Source: Leptotrichia sp. HSP-536
Lineage (GTDB): Bacteria; Fusobacteriota; Fusobacteriia; Fusobacteriales; Leptotrichiaceae
Assembly: GCF_041199985.1 (NCBI RefSeq)
Contig: NZ_CP165647.1
Span: forward strand, 310,001-374,000
Length of the DNA: 64,000 bases
Direction of reading: 5' to 3'
The notes under the pieces are model-generated. The model was not told the DNA's origin. It saw only the letters and a list, made by a program, of their open reading frames with translations, and did not search any database. Position numbers and translations under genes: made by a program. Below, one piece after another: positions 1 to 8,693 of this stretch; the stretch's first letter is position 1, and each line of letters opens with the position of its first letter.

Positions 1-649
1 CACTTAAAGCCGTACCAAGTTTCACCAGTTTCAAAAGTGTCGCCCCAAGCATTGTCGGAATCGCTAGAAAAAATGAAAATTCCGTTGCTAAAACTCTGTT
101 TAATCCAAGCAAAACTCCACCAATAATCGTAGCAGCCGATCTCGAAGTTCCAGGAATCATCGCAAGACACTGAAACAGCCCTACTCCAATCGCAGTTTTT
201 ACTGACATCTGAGTAATAGAAGTAATTCCGCCTTCCTTTTTTTCCCTCGATTCAAGCCAAATGAGTATTGCTCCGTAAACAATTAGTGTTATTGCCACAA
301 CCACTGAATTAAACAGCACTTTATCAATAATATCATCAAACAGAAGCCCTAACACAACCGCAGGAAGCACTGCAATCACTATTTTTATCCACATCTGAAT
401 AATATCAGCCCTCTGACTCTTGCTAAGCCCTTTTGCAAAGGGAAAAATTCTTTTCCAATAATATACAACTACCGATAAAATCGCTCCAAGCTGTATAATT
501 ATCTTAAATGCATTGGCAAACTCCTCATTTTGTGAAAGCTGCAAAAACTGATCCACAATAATCATATGCCCTGTACTGCTGACAGGTATAAACTCTGTAA
601 GTCCTTCTACAAGACTTAAAATAAATACTTTAATAATATCTGCAAACAT
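1..649 (-). CDS. uppP: Undecaprenyl-diphosphatase UppP (BacA family), 3' end outside window
   Basis: This integral membrane enzyme dephosphorylates undecaprenyl diphosphate to recycle the lipid carrier for peptidoglycan and other envelope polymers. Translating the reverse strand gives MFADIIKVF..., then the family motif EFIPVSSTGHM near residue 20 and the second signature PGTSRSAATI about 170 residues in. Several hydrophobic helices separate them. Both signatures carry the catalytic Glu/Ser/Arg residues of the BacA family. The start ATG at 649 follows an AAAGGAAA ribosome site. About 216 codons are visible and the C-terminus lies beyond base 1. The gene runs away from the IS at 757-1846 and its product is expected in the cytoplasmic membrane. 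Confidence 0.93.
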   Translation of the reverse strand, partial: MFADIIKVFILSLVEGLTEFIPVSSTGHMIIVDQFLQLSQNEEFANAFKIIIQLGAILSVVVYYWKRIFPFAKGLSKSQRADIIQMWIKIVIAVLPAVVLGLLFDDIIDKVLFNSVVVAITLIVYGAILIWLESREKKEGGITSITQMSVKTAIGVGLFQCLAMIPGTSRSAATIIGGVLLGLNRVLATEFSFFLAIPTMLGATLLKLVKLGTALS

Positions 650-756
650 AATGTTTTCCTTTCTTTTTTATTAAACCTATTTTTTAAATTATCATTTATT
701 ATATCACATATTTCACACTTTATTAATAGCTATAAAATTTTATTGTCTATTTATTG

Positions 757-1846
757 TGTATAGTTGTCAAACATTTGTTACAAAAATATATATAAAAAAA
801 TATTTCTTTCCTAATGTATCTTTAACCTACTGATTTTCCTTGTACTCTTTTAATACTTCATTTGGACTCTTAAAGCCTAATACTTTTCTTGATATGTTGT
901 TGTATCTTGTATTGTATTTCTTTATTGCTCTTAACAGTTCTTCCTTGCTTTTAAATTTCTTGTCTGCATAGTACTTGCTGTCAAGCCTGTGGCTTCTTTC
1001 CACTTTTCCATTCTCCCATGGCGAATATGGACGAGTTGTCCCGTACTCTATCCCCTTCTCCTCCAGTTTTAACTCAAACAACGTTTTCTTATCACTTTCA
1101 GAATTTGTGAACTCTTTCCCATTGTCTGTCTGAACTTTCTTTATGTCAAATCCCAGCTCCTTTTCCAAGTTCTCTAGAAACTTTGCGGTCTGATAGGTGC
1201 TTTTCTCATCTGCTATCCTTAATACTCTTTTTCTTGTATATTCATCTAATGCCGTTATTTGATAATACTTCTGATCATGTGTACCAAACTGTATGCATTC
1301 TTCTGGAACATATTTTATGTCTATCTGTACTCTTTCCCCAGGGTACTTCGCCTGTTCAGCCTTCTTTTTTCTTTTATGTAGCTTTTTAAGCTTTTCTTTG
1401 ACATTGCCCTTCATTTTCCTTACTATCTTGCACATTGAATCGTATGTACGACTGTAGCCTTCCTTTCTCGCTTTGACATAAACTTCTGCCAGCCCTTCAT
1501 AACCAAATTTCCTGTATTTTTTCATAACCAACTCGATTTCTTCCTGCGTGTGCTGGTTTGGATGGCTTTTAGGTCTTCTACTTTTTGGAAGAAGAGATCG
1601 GACTGTGCCGTCGTATCTATCTCTCCAACGTTTTATCTGCTGACGTGATGTTTTATACTTTACTGCTGCCTTTGAATTATTATTATGTTTTATTGCATAC
1701 TCAATTGCCCGTTGACGAACACGGTATATTTCTGATATACTACTCATATGAAAGGTTTCTCCTTAATGTGGTTTGGTAGGCTTACATTATATCAGAAACC
1801 TTTCTTTTTTTGTATATTCTTGTCACATATGTATTATCTCACAACA
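757..1846 (-). mobile_element. IS element copy 0 (rve/DDE family), intact transposase
   Basis: The element is about 1,090 bp. Its ends begin TGT and form an imperfect inverted repeat of about 30 bp, best conserved in the inner part (ACAT-TGT-ACAAAA). The same ends occur in the three other copies at 24957, 26069 and 50024. Unlike those three, no direct repeat is visible at its flanks (bases before 757 and after 1846 do not match), so this is either an old insertion or one altered by recombination. The single transposase gene is uninterrupted, so this copy could supply transposase to the frameshifted copies. Confidence 0.8.
827..1747 (-). CDS. IS transposase, rve/DDE integrase core (IS481-like)
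   Basis: The 306-residue protein has an N-terminal helix-turn-helix (about residues 10-50, with SRQQIKRWRDRYDG), a second DNA-binding segment, and a C-terminal integrase core. The DDE candidates are D in QIDIKYV (about 142), D in QTDNGKEF (about 208) and E in PWENGKVERSH (about 247). It is the only full-length copy of this transposase in the window. The three + strand relatives carry two compensating frameshifts across the segment holding the first D. The start ATG sits directly after an inverted-repeat arm that can cover the ribosome site. The exact IS family is not certain: the long target duplications of its relatives are unusual for IS481 or IS3. Confidence 0.85.
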   Translation of the reverse strand: MSSISEIYRVRQRAIEYAIKHNNNSKAAVKYKTSRQQIKRWRDRYDGTVRSLLPKSRRPKSHPNQHTQEEIELVMKKYRKFGYEGLAEVYVKARKEGYSRTYDSMCKIVRKMKGNVKEKLKKLHKRKKKAEQAKYPGERVQIDIKYVPEECIQFGTHDQKYYQITALDEYTRKRVLRIADEKSTYQTAKFLENLEKELGFDIKKVQTDNGKEFTNSESDKKTLFELKLEEKGIEYGTTRPYSPWENGKVERSHRLDSKYYADKKFKSKEELLRAIKKYNTRYNNISRKVLGFKSPNEVLKEYKENQ

Positions 1847-1875
1847 TTTTTACTCTGTCGTCATTCATTACTTAC

Positions 1876-1904
1876 TTGCAATCTTTTTAAAAATATGCTA
1901 TAAT
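1876..1904 (+). promoter_or_regulatory. Promoter of tuf
   Basis: TTGCAA (1876-1881) is separated by 17 bp from a consensus TATAAT (1899-1904). It lies 60 bp upstream of the EF-Tu start and immediately inside the IS boundary at 1846, so the IS did not disrupt it. Confidence 0.7.
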
Positions 1905-1963
1905 CTAGGTGATAAAAACCAAATAAAAACAAAAAAAATGAAATAAATGGAGGAAAAATTAAA

Positions 1964-3148
1964 ATGGCAAAAGCTAAATTTGAAAGAAGCAAACCACACG
2001 TAAACGTAGGAACAATCGGACACGTTGACCATGGAAAAACAACAACAACAGCAGCGATCTCAAAAGTATTGTCTGAAAAAGGGCTGGCTGAAAAAGTTGA
2101 TTTTGAAAACATCGACCAAGCCCCTGAGGAAAGAGAAAGAGGGATTACAATCAATACAGCTCATATCGAGTATGAAACAGAAAACAGACACTATGCTCAC
2201 GTTGACTGTCCAGGACACGCGGATTATGTAAAAAATATGATTACAGGAGCAGCTCAAATGGATGGTGCAATCTTAGTAGTATCAGCAGCTGACGGTCCAA
2301 TGCCTCAAACAAGAGAACATATCTTGCTTGCAAGACAGGTTGGAGTTCCTTACATCGTAGTTTACTTGAACAAGGTTGATATGGTAGATGACGAAGAATT
2401 ATTAGAATTAGTAGAAATGGAAGTAAGAGAATTACTTACAGAATACGGATTCCCTGGAGACGACGTGCCAGTAATCAAAGGATCTTCATTAGGAGCATTA
2501 AATGGAGAACAAAAATGGATAGATGCAATTGTAGAATTAATGGATGCAGTTGACGAATATATCCCAACACCAGAAAGACCAGTTGACCAATCATTCTTGA
2601 TGCCAATTGAAGACGTATTTACAATTACAGGAAGAGGAACAGTTGTAACAGGAAGAGTGGAAAGAGGAGTAATCAAAGTTGGAGAAGAAGTAGAAATCGT
2701 AGGAATCAAGCCAACATCAAAAACAACTGTAACAGGAGTAGAAATGTTCAGAAAATTATTAGATTCAGGACAAGCTGGAGATAATATCGGAGCATTATTA
2801 AGAGGAACTAAGAAAGAAGAAGTGGAAAGAGGACAAGTACTAGCTAAACCAGGAACAATCAATCCACATACAGGATTTAAATCAGAAGTATACGTATTGA
2901 CAAAAGATGAAGGTGGAAGACATACACCATTCTTCACGGGATACAAACCACAATTCTACTTCAGAACAACTGACATTACAGGAGAAGTAAACTTGCCAGA
3001 AGGAGTAGAAATGGTAATGCCTGGAGATAACATTGAAATGACAGTAGAATTAATTCACCCAATTGCGATGGAAGAAGGATTAAGATTTGCGATAAGAGAA
3101 GGTGGAAGAACAGTAGCTTCAGGAGTAGTAGCAACTATTACTAAATAA
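1964..3148 (+). CDS. tuf: Elongation factor Tu
   Basis: EF-Tu is the GTPase that delivers aminoacyl-tRNA to the ribosome. The 394-residue product is full length. It shows GHVDHGKT (P-loop, about 19-26), the RGITI effector region, DCPGH (G3), NKVD (G4) and the C-terminal barrel domains ending VVATITK. A strong GGAGG site precedes the ATG. It stands alone here with its own promoter, not in a str operon with fusA and rpsL. No clear hairpin terminator follows; the next 20 bases end in a T-rich run and then a relic mobile element. Confidence 0.98.
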   Translation: MAKAKFERSKPHVNVGTIGHVDHGKTTTTAAISKVLSEKGLAEKVDFENIDQAPEERERGITINTAHIEYETENRHYAHVDCPGHADYVKNMITGAAQMDGAILVVSAADGPMPQTREHILLARQVGVPYIVVYLNKVDMVDDEELLELVEMEVRELLTEYGFPGDDVPVIKGSSLGALNGEQKWIDAIVELMDAVDEYIPTPERPVDQSFLMPIEDVFTITGRGTVVTGRVERGVIKVGEEVEIVGIKPTSKTTVTGVEMFRKLLDSGQAGDNIGALLRGTKKEEVERGQVLAKPGTINPHTGFKSEVYVLTKDEGGRHTPFFTGYKPQFYFRTTDITGEVNLPEGVEMVMPGDNIEMTVELIHPIAMEEGLRFAIREGGRTVASGVVATITK

Positions 3149-3168
3149 TCATTTTATATTTTTTTAAC

Positions 3169-3642
3169 AAAATATAGTGAGAAGTCTTTGACTTCTATAA
3201 ATGAAATAAATTGCAAAATATTGATAAAATAATAAAAATATAGTATAATATTATTACAGGGGAGGAACATCCACAAACATATAAATATTAGCTTATAGTT
3301 CGTAGGAAGGTTCCTTTTCTATAAATAAGAAGTTTATTAAGTGATTAAAATATATAATTATTGTATTTAGATTTTAAGATAAGCAGAGTAATTTTTATAA
3401 AAAAATTTGGTTAAGTATTGAGTCTGTTTTTAAGAATCTCTAGTAAGATTTTTTTATTACCTACAAGTAAAATAGATGTTAAAAACTTATTGACAAAACT
3501 ATAAAGAGATGCTATTATAAATTTGCAAAAGAAGTATTTAAGATAAATGTGTCTAGCTAGTAAAACGAATGTTTCTTAAAAAATTAACTCTTTAACGAAG
3601 TCTACCAAGGAGTTTCCAAGTTCTATAAACGGAAATAGTTCC
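3169..3642 (+). mobile_element. Probable decayed or non-autonomous IS200/IS605-type element
   Basis: The stretch between tuf and the outer-membrane gene has no supportable ORF. Its left end follows TTTAAC (3163-3168) and reads AAAATATAGTGAGAAGTC followed by a short hairpin, closely matching the left end at 48187. A tnpA-type promoter sits at the equivalent position (3221-3249). Near 3600-3642 the sequence resembles the right end of the same family (CCAAGGAGTTTCC, then an AAACGGAAATAGTTCC segment). The interior is not recognisable tnpA or tnpB. It contains GGAGGAAC and GGTTCC arms (about 3260-3335) that could fold in RNA. Either it is strongly decayed or it carries a different, non-coding cargo. 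Confidence 0.4.
3221..3249 (+). promoter_or_regulatory. Promoter inside the IS605-type relic
   Basis: TTGATA, 17 bp, TATAAT. The intact relatives have TTGAAA-17-TATAAT at the same distance from their left ends, where it would drive tnpA. Transcription would begin near 3256 and run into a region without an ORF. Confidence 0.5.
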
Positions 3643-3696
3643 TATTATGATGTTATTAAATTTTTTATAAAAATTGACGTTTAATTTAAAAAAAAC

Positions 3697-3725
3697 TTTA
3701 CAAATTCATATTATTATGTTAAAAT
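3697..3725 (+). promoter_or_regulatory. Promoter of the outer-membrane barrel gene
   Basis: TTTACA (3697-3702), 17 bp spacer, TAAAAT (3720-3725), ending 42 bp before the start codon. Confidence 0.65.
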
Positions 3726-3767
3726 CGTAAGATATATATGTTAAAATTATTTTTAGGAGGAAGAACA

Positions 3768-4871
3768 ATGAAAAAAGTATTAGGAGTATTAGCATTAGCA
3801 TTAAGCGTATCTAATCTTGCCTTAGCTGACCAAGAACAAGATACATTAAAAGAAATTCATTTCTCTACTCAAATTAGACAAAGTTATACAGATAAAGAGG
3901 TAAATACAGGAAATGGATTAGGAATCGCAGGATTCAAAGGAGATAACAAAGAAAAAACTAGATGGAGAAACAACGTTGGTGGAGATTTAAATTTAGTAGA
4001 CGAAGGAAACCTAGGATTAAGATTTGAATTCCAAAATGATCAAGATAGAAAAACAAATAAATTTAATTACCAAACTAAAAAAGGAACAAAAGGAACTGTT
4101 GATAAAACTCAAACTTGGGAAAATGATATCGCATTATATAAAGATGTCACATTAGGTTCTTGGACTTCTAAATGGGATTTAGGATGGACATACAAAGCTA
4201 CAGGTGGAACAGGAAGATATTCTGGACATAGAGGAACATCAAACGAAATTTATGTAGGACCTACATTTGGAGTCAACTTCTTAGGACAAAGCTTTGACGT
4301 AAAAACTCAATTAGTTTATTTTGATCAGTCAGGAGATAAAAGTGCAGATAATGCATGGGATGGAAGTGATTTTAGAAAAGGAAAAGTATCTGGATATGGA
4401 GTTAATCTTGCTGTAGAAAATGGTGGAAAAATATTTGACAATGCAATTGGAAGTTTAAATTATAACGTTGGTTTAACTCATAAATTAAGAGATGCAAAAG
4501 GTAAATTAACTGCAACTGGAAAAGATGCTAAATCTACTGTGTATTTAGACTATGTAGCAGGAGCAACTTATAAAACACCTGAATTTGTTGGAATTTACGG
4601 ATTAGTTAATACTGAAAATGAATGGGAAAGACAAACTGCTAGACATGGGTTCCAAAACCAATTTTCAGTATGGACTGGAGTAGGATACAAAAAAGGTTTT
4701 GATTTACCAGTAGGAACATTGACAGTAAATCCTGAAGTTAAATATAGAGTTGTTCATAAAGAAACTGTTAAAGGGAATTATAGCGATGATCGTTATTTAA
4801 ATACTGATAAATACACAAGAGAATACAATGAATTAAGAGCAGGAGTAAGAGTTGGTTTAGAAGTTAAATAA
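3768..4871 (+). CDS. Outer-membrane beta-barrel protein (FomA/porin-like)
   Basis: The start chosen is the ATG at 3768, just after TTAGGAGGAAG. An in-frame ATG 30 bp upstream has no ribosome site. The product is 367 residues. Residues 1-19 form a clear Sec signal peptide (MKKVLGVLALALSVSNLALA, cleavage after ALA). The rest alternates charged and aromatic residues in many short predicted strands, with no hydrophobic helix, and ends LRAGVRVGLEVK as a closing strand. Fusobacteria use barrels of this kind as major porins. Which porin subfamily it belongs to, and its solute preference, cannot be read from sequence. It is monocistronic: it has its own promoter and is followed by a terminator. Confidence 0.8.
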   Translation: MKKVLGVLALALSVSNLALADQEQDTLKEIHFSTQIRQSYTDKEVNTGNGLGIAGFKGDNKEKTRWRNNVGGDLNLVDEGNLGLRFEFQNDQDRKTNKFNYQTKKGTKGTVDKTQTWENDIALYKDVTLGSWTSKWDLGWTYKATGGTGRYSGHRGTSNEIYVGPTFGVNFLGQSFDVKTQLVYFDQSGDKSADNAWDGSDFRKGKVSGYGVNLAVENGGKIFDNAIGSLNYNVGLTHKLRDAKGKLTATGKDAKSTVYLDYVAGATYKTPEFVGIYGLVNTENEWERQTARHGFQNQFSVWTGVGYKKGFDLPVGTLTVNPEVKYRVVHKETVKGNYSDDRYLNTDKYTREYNELRAGVRVGLEVK

Positions 4872-4908
4872 TTATAATGATAATTTGATGTAAGTTAATT
4901 TTATAAAG

Positions 4909-4938
4909 GAGATGAGATAATTATTTCATCTCTTTTTT
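4909..4938 (+). terminator. Rho-independent terminator after the barrel gene
   Basis: GAGATGA / TCATCTC stem with a 10-nt loop, followed by six T. Confidence 0.8.
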
Positions 4939-5006
4939 CTAATATTAGAATAATTCCAGGATATATTATTTCCATAAAAAATGTTGAAAAATCTTGAAAA
5001 AATAAG

Positions 5007-5035
5007 TTGACAAATTTGTAAAAATATATTATACT
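5007..5035 (+). promoter_or_regulatory. Promoter of tRNA-Leu
   Basis: Consensus TTGACA (5007-5012), 17 bp, TATACT (5030-5035), ending 21 bp before the mature tRNA. Confidence 0.8.
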
Positions 5036-5056
5036 AAACAAGTGGCTTGAATATTT

Positions 5057-5142
5057 GCCCGAGTGGTGAAATTGGTAGACGCAACGGACTCAAAATCCGT
5101 CGATTTTATATCGTGCCGGTTCGACTCCGGCCTCGGGCACCA
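5057..5142 (+). tRNA. tRNA-Leu(CAA)
   Basis: The 86-nt cloverleaf has a GCCCGAG / CTCGGGC acceptor stem and an encoded CCA. The anticodon loop CTCAAAA has CAA at its centre, reading UUG. The long variable arm (CGATTTTATATCG region) is typical of leucine tRNAs, and the T arm contains GTTCGACTC. It has its own promoter and terminator. Confidence 0.96.
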
Positions 5143-5174
5143 ATAATATAATTAAATTTTTTCATAATAAATTT

Positions 5175-5199
5175 CACTCTATATTCTAGAGTGTTTTTT
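5175..5199 (+). terminator. Terminator of tRNA-Leu
   Basis: CACTCTA / TAGAGTG stem, 5-nt loop, T-run at 5194-5199. Confidence 0.8.
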
Positions 5200-5263
5200 A
5201 TTTTTTATAAAAATGGATATTTAAATTTTTAATATATTTAAAAATTAAATGATTTTGAGTGAG

Positions 5264-5382
5264 GTTTGAGTAGTATAGTCATAATCTTTAAATTCGGTTT
5301 TAAAATAATATTACTATAAAACTATTTTAAAAATAAATTCAATAATTGTGTTATTAATTGAAATTATTTAATTTTTTGACTC
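5264..5382. repeat. Dispersed intergenic repeat, copy A
   Basis: GTTTGAGTA..ATAGTCATA..CTTT..GGTTTTAAA and the following A/T-rich segment down to TTTTTTGAC align with 38922-39020 at about 70% over the first 60 bases, in the same orientation. No ORF is present. The ISLre2 element lies just beyond it. Confidence 0.5.
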
Positions 5383-5462
5383 GTTATAGGAGATATAAAA
5401 ACAAAGACAGAGTAAAAAATATAGGGGCAAATAAATTTAATTAAATTTCAAATTAACAAAAA

Positions 5463-5517
5463 AGAGGAAACCTGTTACAATATAATCGCCAAATCCTATT
5501 GAAAGGTGGTTCCCTCT
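5463..5517 (+). promoter_or_regulatory. Inverted-repeat guard around the ISLre2 promoter and start codon
   Basis: AGAGGAAACC (5463-5472) can pair with GGTTCCCTCT (5508-5517, 9 of 10), which ends exactly at the ATG at 5518. TATAAT (5481-5486) lies between the arms. A transcript from this promoter lacks the left arm. A read-through transcript would contain both arms and could occlude the ribosome site. Confidence 0.55.
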
Positions 5518-6827
5518 ATGATTAGAATATCAGATTTTTCTTCACTTGTAAAGACTTTTCTTAAAAATATTTTTTCTTTCAGACTTCCGTTTGAGCAGCA
5601 GTTTAAGCTGTTTGTCACAAAAGCTTTTGAAACACTGTTTAGAGTTTATGTCAAAAGAGCTGATGATTACTTCTTTCATTCCAACGAAAGAAAAGATAAG
5701 TTTAAAAGCAAAGGATTTGTTAAAAGAACTGCTGCCACTGTCTTCGGGGATGTAACTTTTGAACGTCGAAAATATGTAAACAAAAAAACAGGCATTCACT
5801 ATTACATTGATGAAAAAATTGGACTTAAGCGGTATAGACGGCTTTCTGAGAAGATGATTTTTACTATACTTTTTGAATATCAGCATACTACAGCTTCATT
5901 TCTTGCAAAAACTTACGGTGTTTCAAGGGCTGCCGTGTATAATCTTGTCAATTCTTTTCAAATGCCGAAACTTGATATTGAAAGATTTGAAAGAGATGAC
6001 AATTCGCCAGTCTATATGGAATCATATGAAGTGTAGAAGAAGTAAAAATACATATATGAGGATGGTTGTAATACATCGTGGAATTGAGGAAATCTGCAGA
6101 GACAGGAATAAACTCATTGACAAGCACACAATAATGTTTCCTGCCTCCGTATCGCTTGAGGAAGTGTCGGAGTATGTACTTAACTATCTTGAAAAAAGAT
6201 ACAGTATGGACAAAAAGAAACTAATTGTGAACTCTGATGGAGGAATATGGATAGACAGCTTTGTAAGAGAGCTTGGAATTTACAAGCCAATACACATCTA
6301 TGACAAGTTCCATTTAGTAAAAGCCATAGATGAAATTTCTAAAAGGGACAAGGAAATATCAAAAAATCTTTACAAATGGCTAAAGGGAGATGATTTTAAA
6401 GAACTTGAAAACTTTTATGAAAATTTCAAGGAAAAGGAGAATGTAAGTCAGAGAAGAAAAGACCAGACGAAGATGCTGCTTAACCAGTATGAGAAGATAA
6501 GAAGAAGAGAACTACATAGGCTCAAGGACGGAAGCCCTAGTATCCCACGAATGCTCAAGATTTCTATCAAGCAGGCCAAAAGCATTTTCAAGAAGAAAGA
6601 TAAAGGCAAGAGCGTTATACCACACTTTCTTTGCAAACTATGGAAAAGACAGGGAAAAGGCGTATGAACTGTACTTTAGCGGCAAAAGAACGGGTTCACT
6701 AGAAAAGGCAATAGAGATGGGATGCTTGACAGAAATTGTTAATGAAACGCGAAAAAGCACAAATATGCCATATTTGAGAGGAGGGGAATGTCCGATTAGG
6801 GAAGTTTTGAAAAATATCACAAAGTAA
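5518..6827 (+). pseudogene. ISLre2 (UPF0236) transposase, two frameshifts
   Basis: The first segment (5518-6036) starts MIRISDFSSL after GAAAGGTGG and covers the N-terminal DNA-binding part (…TYGVSRAAVYNLV…). Near 6033 the reading continues in another frame (NTYMRMVVIHRGIEEICRDRN…VNSDGGIWIDS…IYDKFHLVKAI), and near 6645 in a third frame to TAA at 6825-6827 (…CLTEIVNETRKSTNMPYLRGGECPIREVL). The UPF0236 family normally has an acidic catalytic motif exactly where the first shift occurs (PVYMESYEV here), so the protein is expected to be dead. Confidence 0.85.
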
Positions 6828-7096
6828 AATATTTTAAAAAAAGCAGTCAAAAAAGATTTGCTGTGGTATTTAATGACTGCCCCTATATTTTTTACTCTGT
6901 CTAAAAACAAAAAATTTCTTGAAATTTTAGAATAAAAATGATAACATTATAGTACTTTAAATTAGAGAAAAAAATAAATTTGATACTTAAATAAAAACAT
7001 ATTTAATATAATAATTTTTATAAGCAATTCAAAAGCTATTCATAAAGTAAAATTTAAAAACTTTTTACAAAATAAAAAAAATTTGGAGGGAAAACA

Positions 7097-8422
7097 GTGG
7101 AAAAAAGAGCAACAATTATAACTTACGGTTGCCAAATGAACGTAAACGAAAGTGCAAAAATGAAACAAATGCTACAAACTATGGGATACAACATGACAGA
7201 AGACATTGAAAATACAGATTTGGTATTTTTAAATACATGTACAGTTAGAGAAGGTGCAGCTGTTAAAGTTTATGGAAAATTAGGAGATTTGAAAAGAATC
7301 AAGGAAGAAAAAGATGGTAAAATGATTATCGGGGTTACTGGATGTCTTGCTCAGGAAGTAAGAGACGAATTTATAAAGAAAACTCCTTATGTAGATTTAG
7401 TGCTTGGAAATCAGAATATTGGAAGAATTCCTGATATTTTGGAAAGAATTGAATCTGGAGAAGAGACACATATTGTTATGGTGGATGATGAGGATGAATT
7501 GCCGACTAGAGTGGATGCTGACTTTGGAGATGATATTGTTGCTTCAATTTCCATAACTTATGGATGTAACAATTACTGTACGTTTTGTATTGTTCCATAT
7601 GTACGTGGAATGGAGCGTTCTGTACCGCTTAACGAAATTATTAGAGATGTTGAGCAATATACAAAGAAAGGATACAAAGAAATATTATTTTTGGGGCAAA
7701 ATGTAAATTCATATGGAAGTGATTTTGCAAATGGACAGGATAATTTTGCTGAATTATTGGAGCAAAGTGCAAATGTAGAAGGAGATTTCTGGATAAAATA
7801 TGTGTCACCACATCCAAAGGACTTTAGTGATGAAGTAATAGATACAATTGCAAGAAATCCTAAAATAGCTAGAATGCTACATTTACCGCTACAATCAGGT
7901 TCTACAAAAATTTTAGATGCAATGAACAGAGGTTATACAAAAGAAGAATTTATTGCACTTGCCAAAAAAATTAAACAAAAAATACCTGATATCGGGCTTA
8001 CAACTGATATTATTGTAGGATTTCCAGGAGAAACTGATGAAGATTTTCAAGATACGATGGATGTTGTGAATGAAGTTGGATTTGAAAACGCATTTATGTT
8101 TATGTATTCTAAACGAACAGGAACTCCTGCAGCTACAATGGAAGAACAAGTTGACGAACAGGTTAAAAATGAAAGATTGCAGCAGCTTATGAGATTACAG
8201 AATATGAAAGCAAAGGAAGAAAGTCAAAAATATTTGGGACAAACTGTAAAAGTGCTAGTAGAAGGACCGAGTAGAAAAAATCCTGAAATGTTGACTGGAA
8301 GAAGTTCTACACATAAAATAATTTTATTTAAAAGTGATAGAAAAGACTTAAAAGGTCAATTTGTAAATGTAAAAATTTATGATGCGAAAACTTGGACATT
8401 ATATGGAGAGATGGTGGAATAA
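7097..8422 (+). CDS. miaB: tRNA-2-methylthio-N6-dimethylallyladenosine synthase MiaB
   Basis: A radical-SAM methylthiotransferase that converts i6A37 to ms2i6A37 in tRNAs reading U-starting codons. The 441-residue protein has the UPF0004 N-terminal domain with its three auxiliary-cluster cysteines (YGCQMN, NTCTVRE, GCLAQ). The radical-SAM CxxxCxxC motif follows (CNNYCTFC, about 155-162), and a TRAM domain closes it. The start is GTG at 7097 after TTGGAGGG. Its stop overlaps the next start (TAATG), so it is probably co-transcribed with rho. MiaB rather than MtaB or RimO is supported by length and the YGCQMN motif. Confidence 0.95.
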   Translation: MEKRATIITYGCQMNVNESAKMKQMLQTMGYNMTEDIENTDLVFLNTCTVREGAAVKVYGKLGDLKRIKEEKDGKMIIGVTGCLAQEVRDEFIKKTPYVDLVLGNQNIGRIPDILERIESGEETHIVMVDDEDELPTRVDADFGDDIVASISITYGCNNYCTFCIVPYVRGMERSVPLNEIIRDVEQYTKKGYKEILFLGQNVNSYGSDFANGQDNFAELLEQSANVEGDFWIKYVSPHPKDFSDEVIDTIARNPKIARMLHLPLQSGSTKILDAMNRGYTKEEFIALAKKIKQKIPDIGLTTDIIVGFPGETDEDFQDTMDVVNEVGFENAFMFMYSKRTGTPAATMEEQVDEQVKNERLQQLMRLQNMKAKEESQKYLGQTVKVLVEGPSRKNPEMLTGRSSTHKIILFKSDRKDLKGQFVNVKIYDAKTWTLYGEMVE

Positions 8423-8661
8423 TGGGAAAAATTGAAGATGAAAAAAAGTTGGAAGAGCAGGCTGAACCAGTTAAGAAAAAAAGAGGTAGACCAAAAGCTG
8501 TAGAAAAAATAGTTGAAGAAAGTGATAAAAAATTGGAAACTTTAGAAGAAAATAAAGAAAATAAAACAGAAGAAAAAAAAGTTACATTGGAACAAGGAAA
8601 TGAAGAAGAGCAAATGATAAAAAATATATTAGAACAAAATGTAACTAAATTAAAAAAATAG
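8422..8661 (+). CDS. rho: N-terminal segment of Rho in a different frame
   Basis: A 79-residue, lysine/glutamate-rich reading frame starts with the ATG overlapping the miaB stop. It contains KKKRGRPKAVEK, a basic RGRP patch resembling the N-terminal extensions of some Rho proteins. It ends NVTKLKK followed by TAG. Re-reading one base at the A7 run (8652-8658) would continue as IAKEYKIEGFSGMSKLELINAIL, the normal Rho N-terminal helix bundle. So this is probably not an independent gene but the first part of a 478-residue Rho. The frame break could be a sequencing or assembly homopolymer error, a mutation, or slippage during transcription or translation. Confidence 0.75.
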   Translation: MGKIEDEKKLEEQAEPVKKKRGRPKAVEKIVEESDKKLETLEENKENKTEEKKVTLEQGNEEEQMIKNILEQNVTKLKK

Positions 8662-8693
8662 CTAAAGAATATAAGATTGAAGGATTTTCAGGA

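Larger units (their letters stand above)
5405..6902 (+). mobile_element. ISLre2-family insertion sequence, inactive
   Basis: Perfect 24-bp terminal inverted repeats lie at 5406-5429 and 6878-6901; one more base on each side also pairs as purine/pyrimidine ends. An 8-bp direct repeat AAAAACAA flanks it at 5397-5404 and 6903-6910. The element is about 1.5 kb and contains one transposase gene with two frameshifts. Perfect ends with a broken gene suggest recent loss of function. Confidence 0.88.

Noticed and set aside
827..1747. Target duplication of IS copy 0
   Set aside because: The 25 bases on either side (732-756 and 1847-1871) do not match in any register tried.
2362..2946. 194-codon reverse ORF inside tuf
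   Set aside because: Shadow of a highly codon-biased gene; no start site or homology.
3256..3340. RNase P RNA or SRP RNA in the tuf downstream region
   Set aside because: GGAGGAAC is only superficially similar; the conserved core segments of those RNAs are absent.
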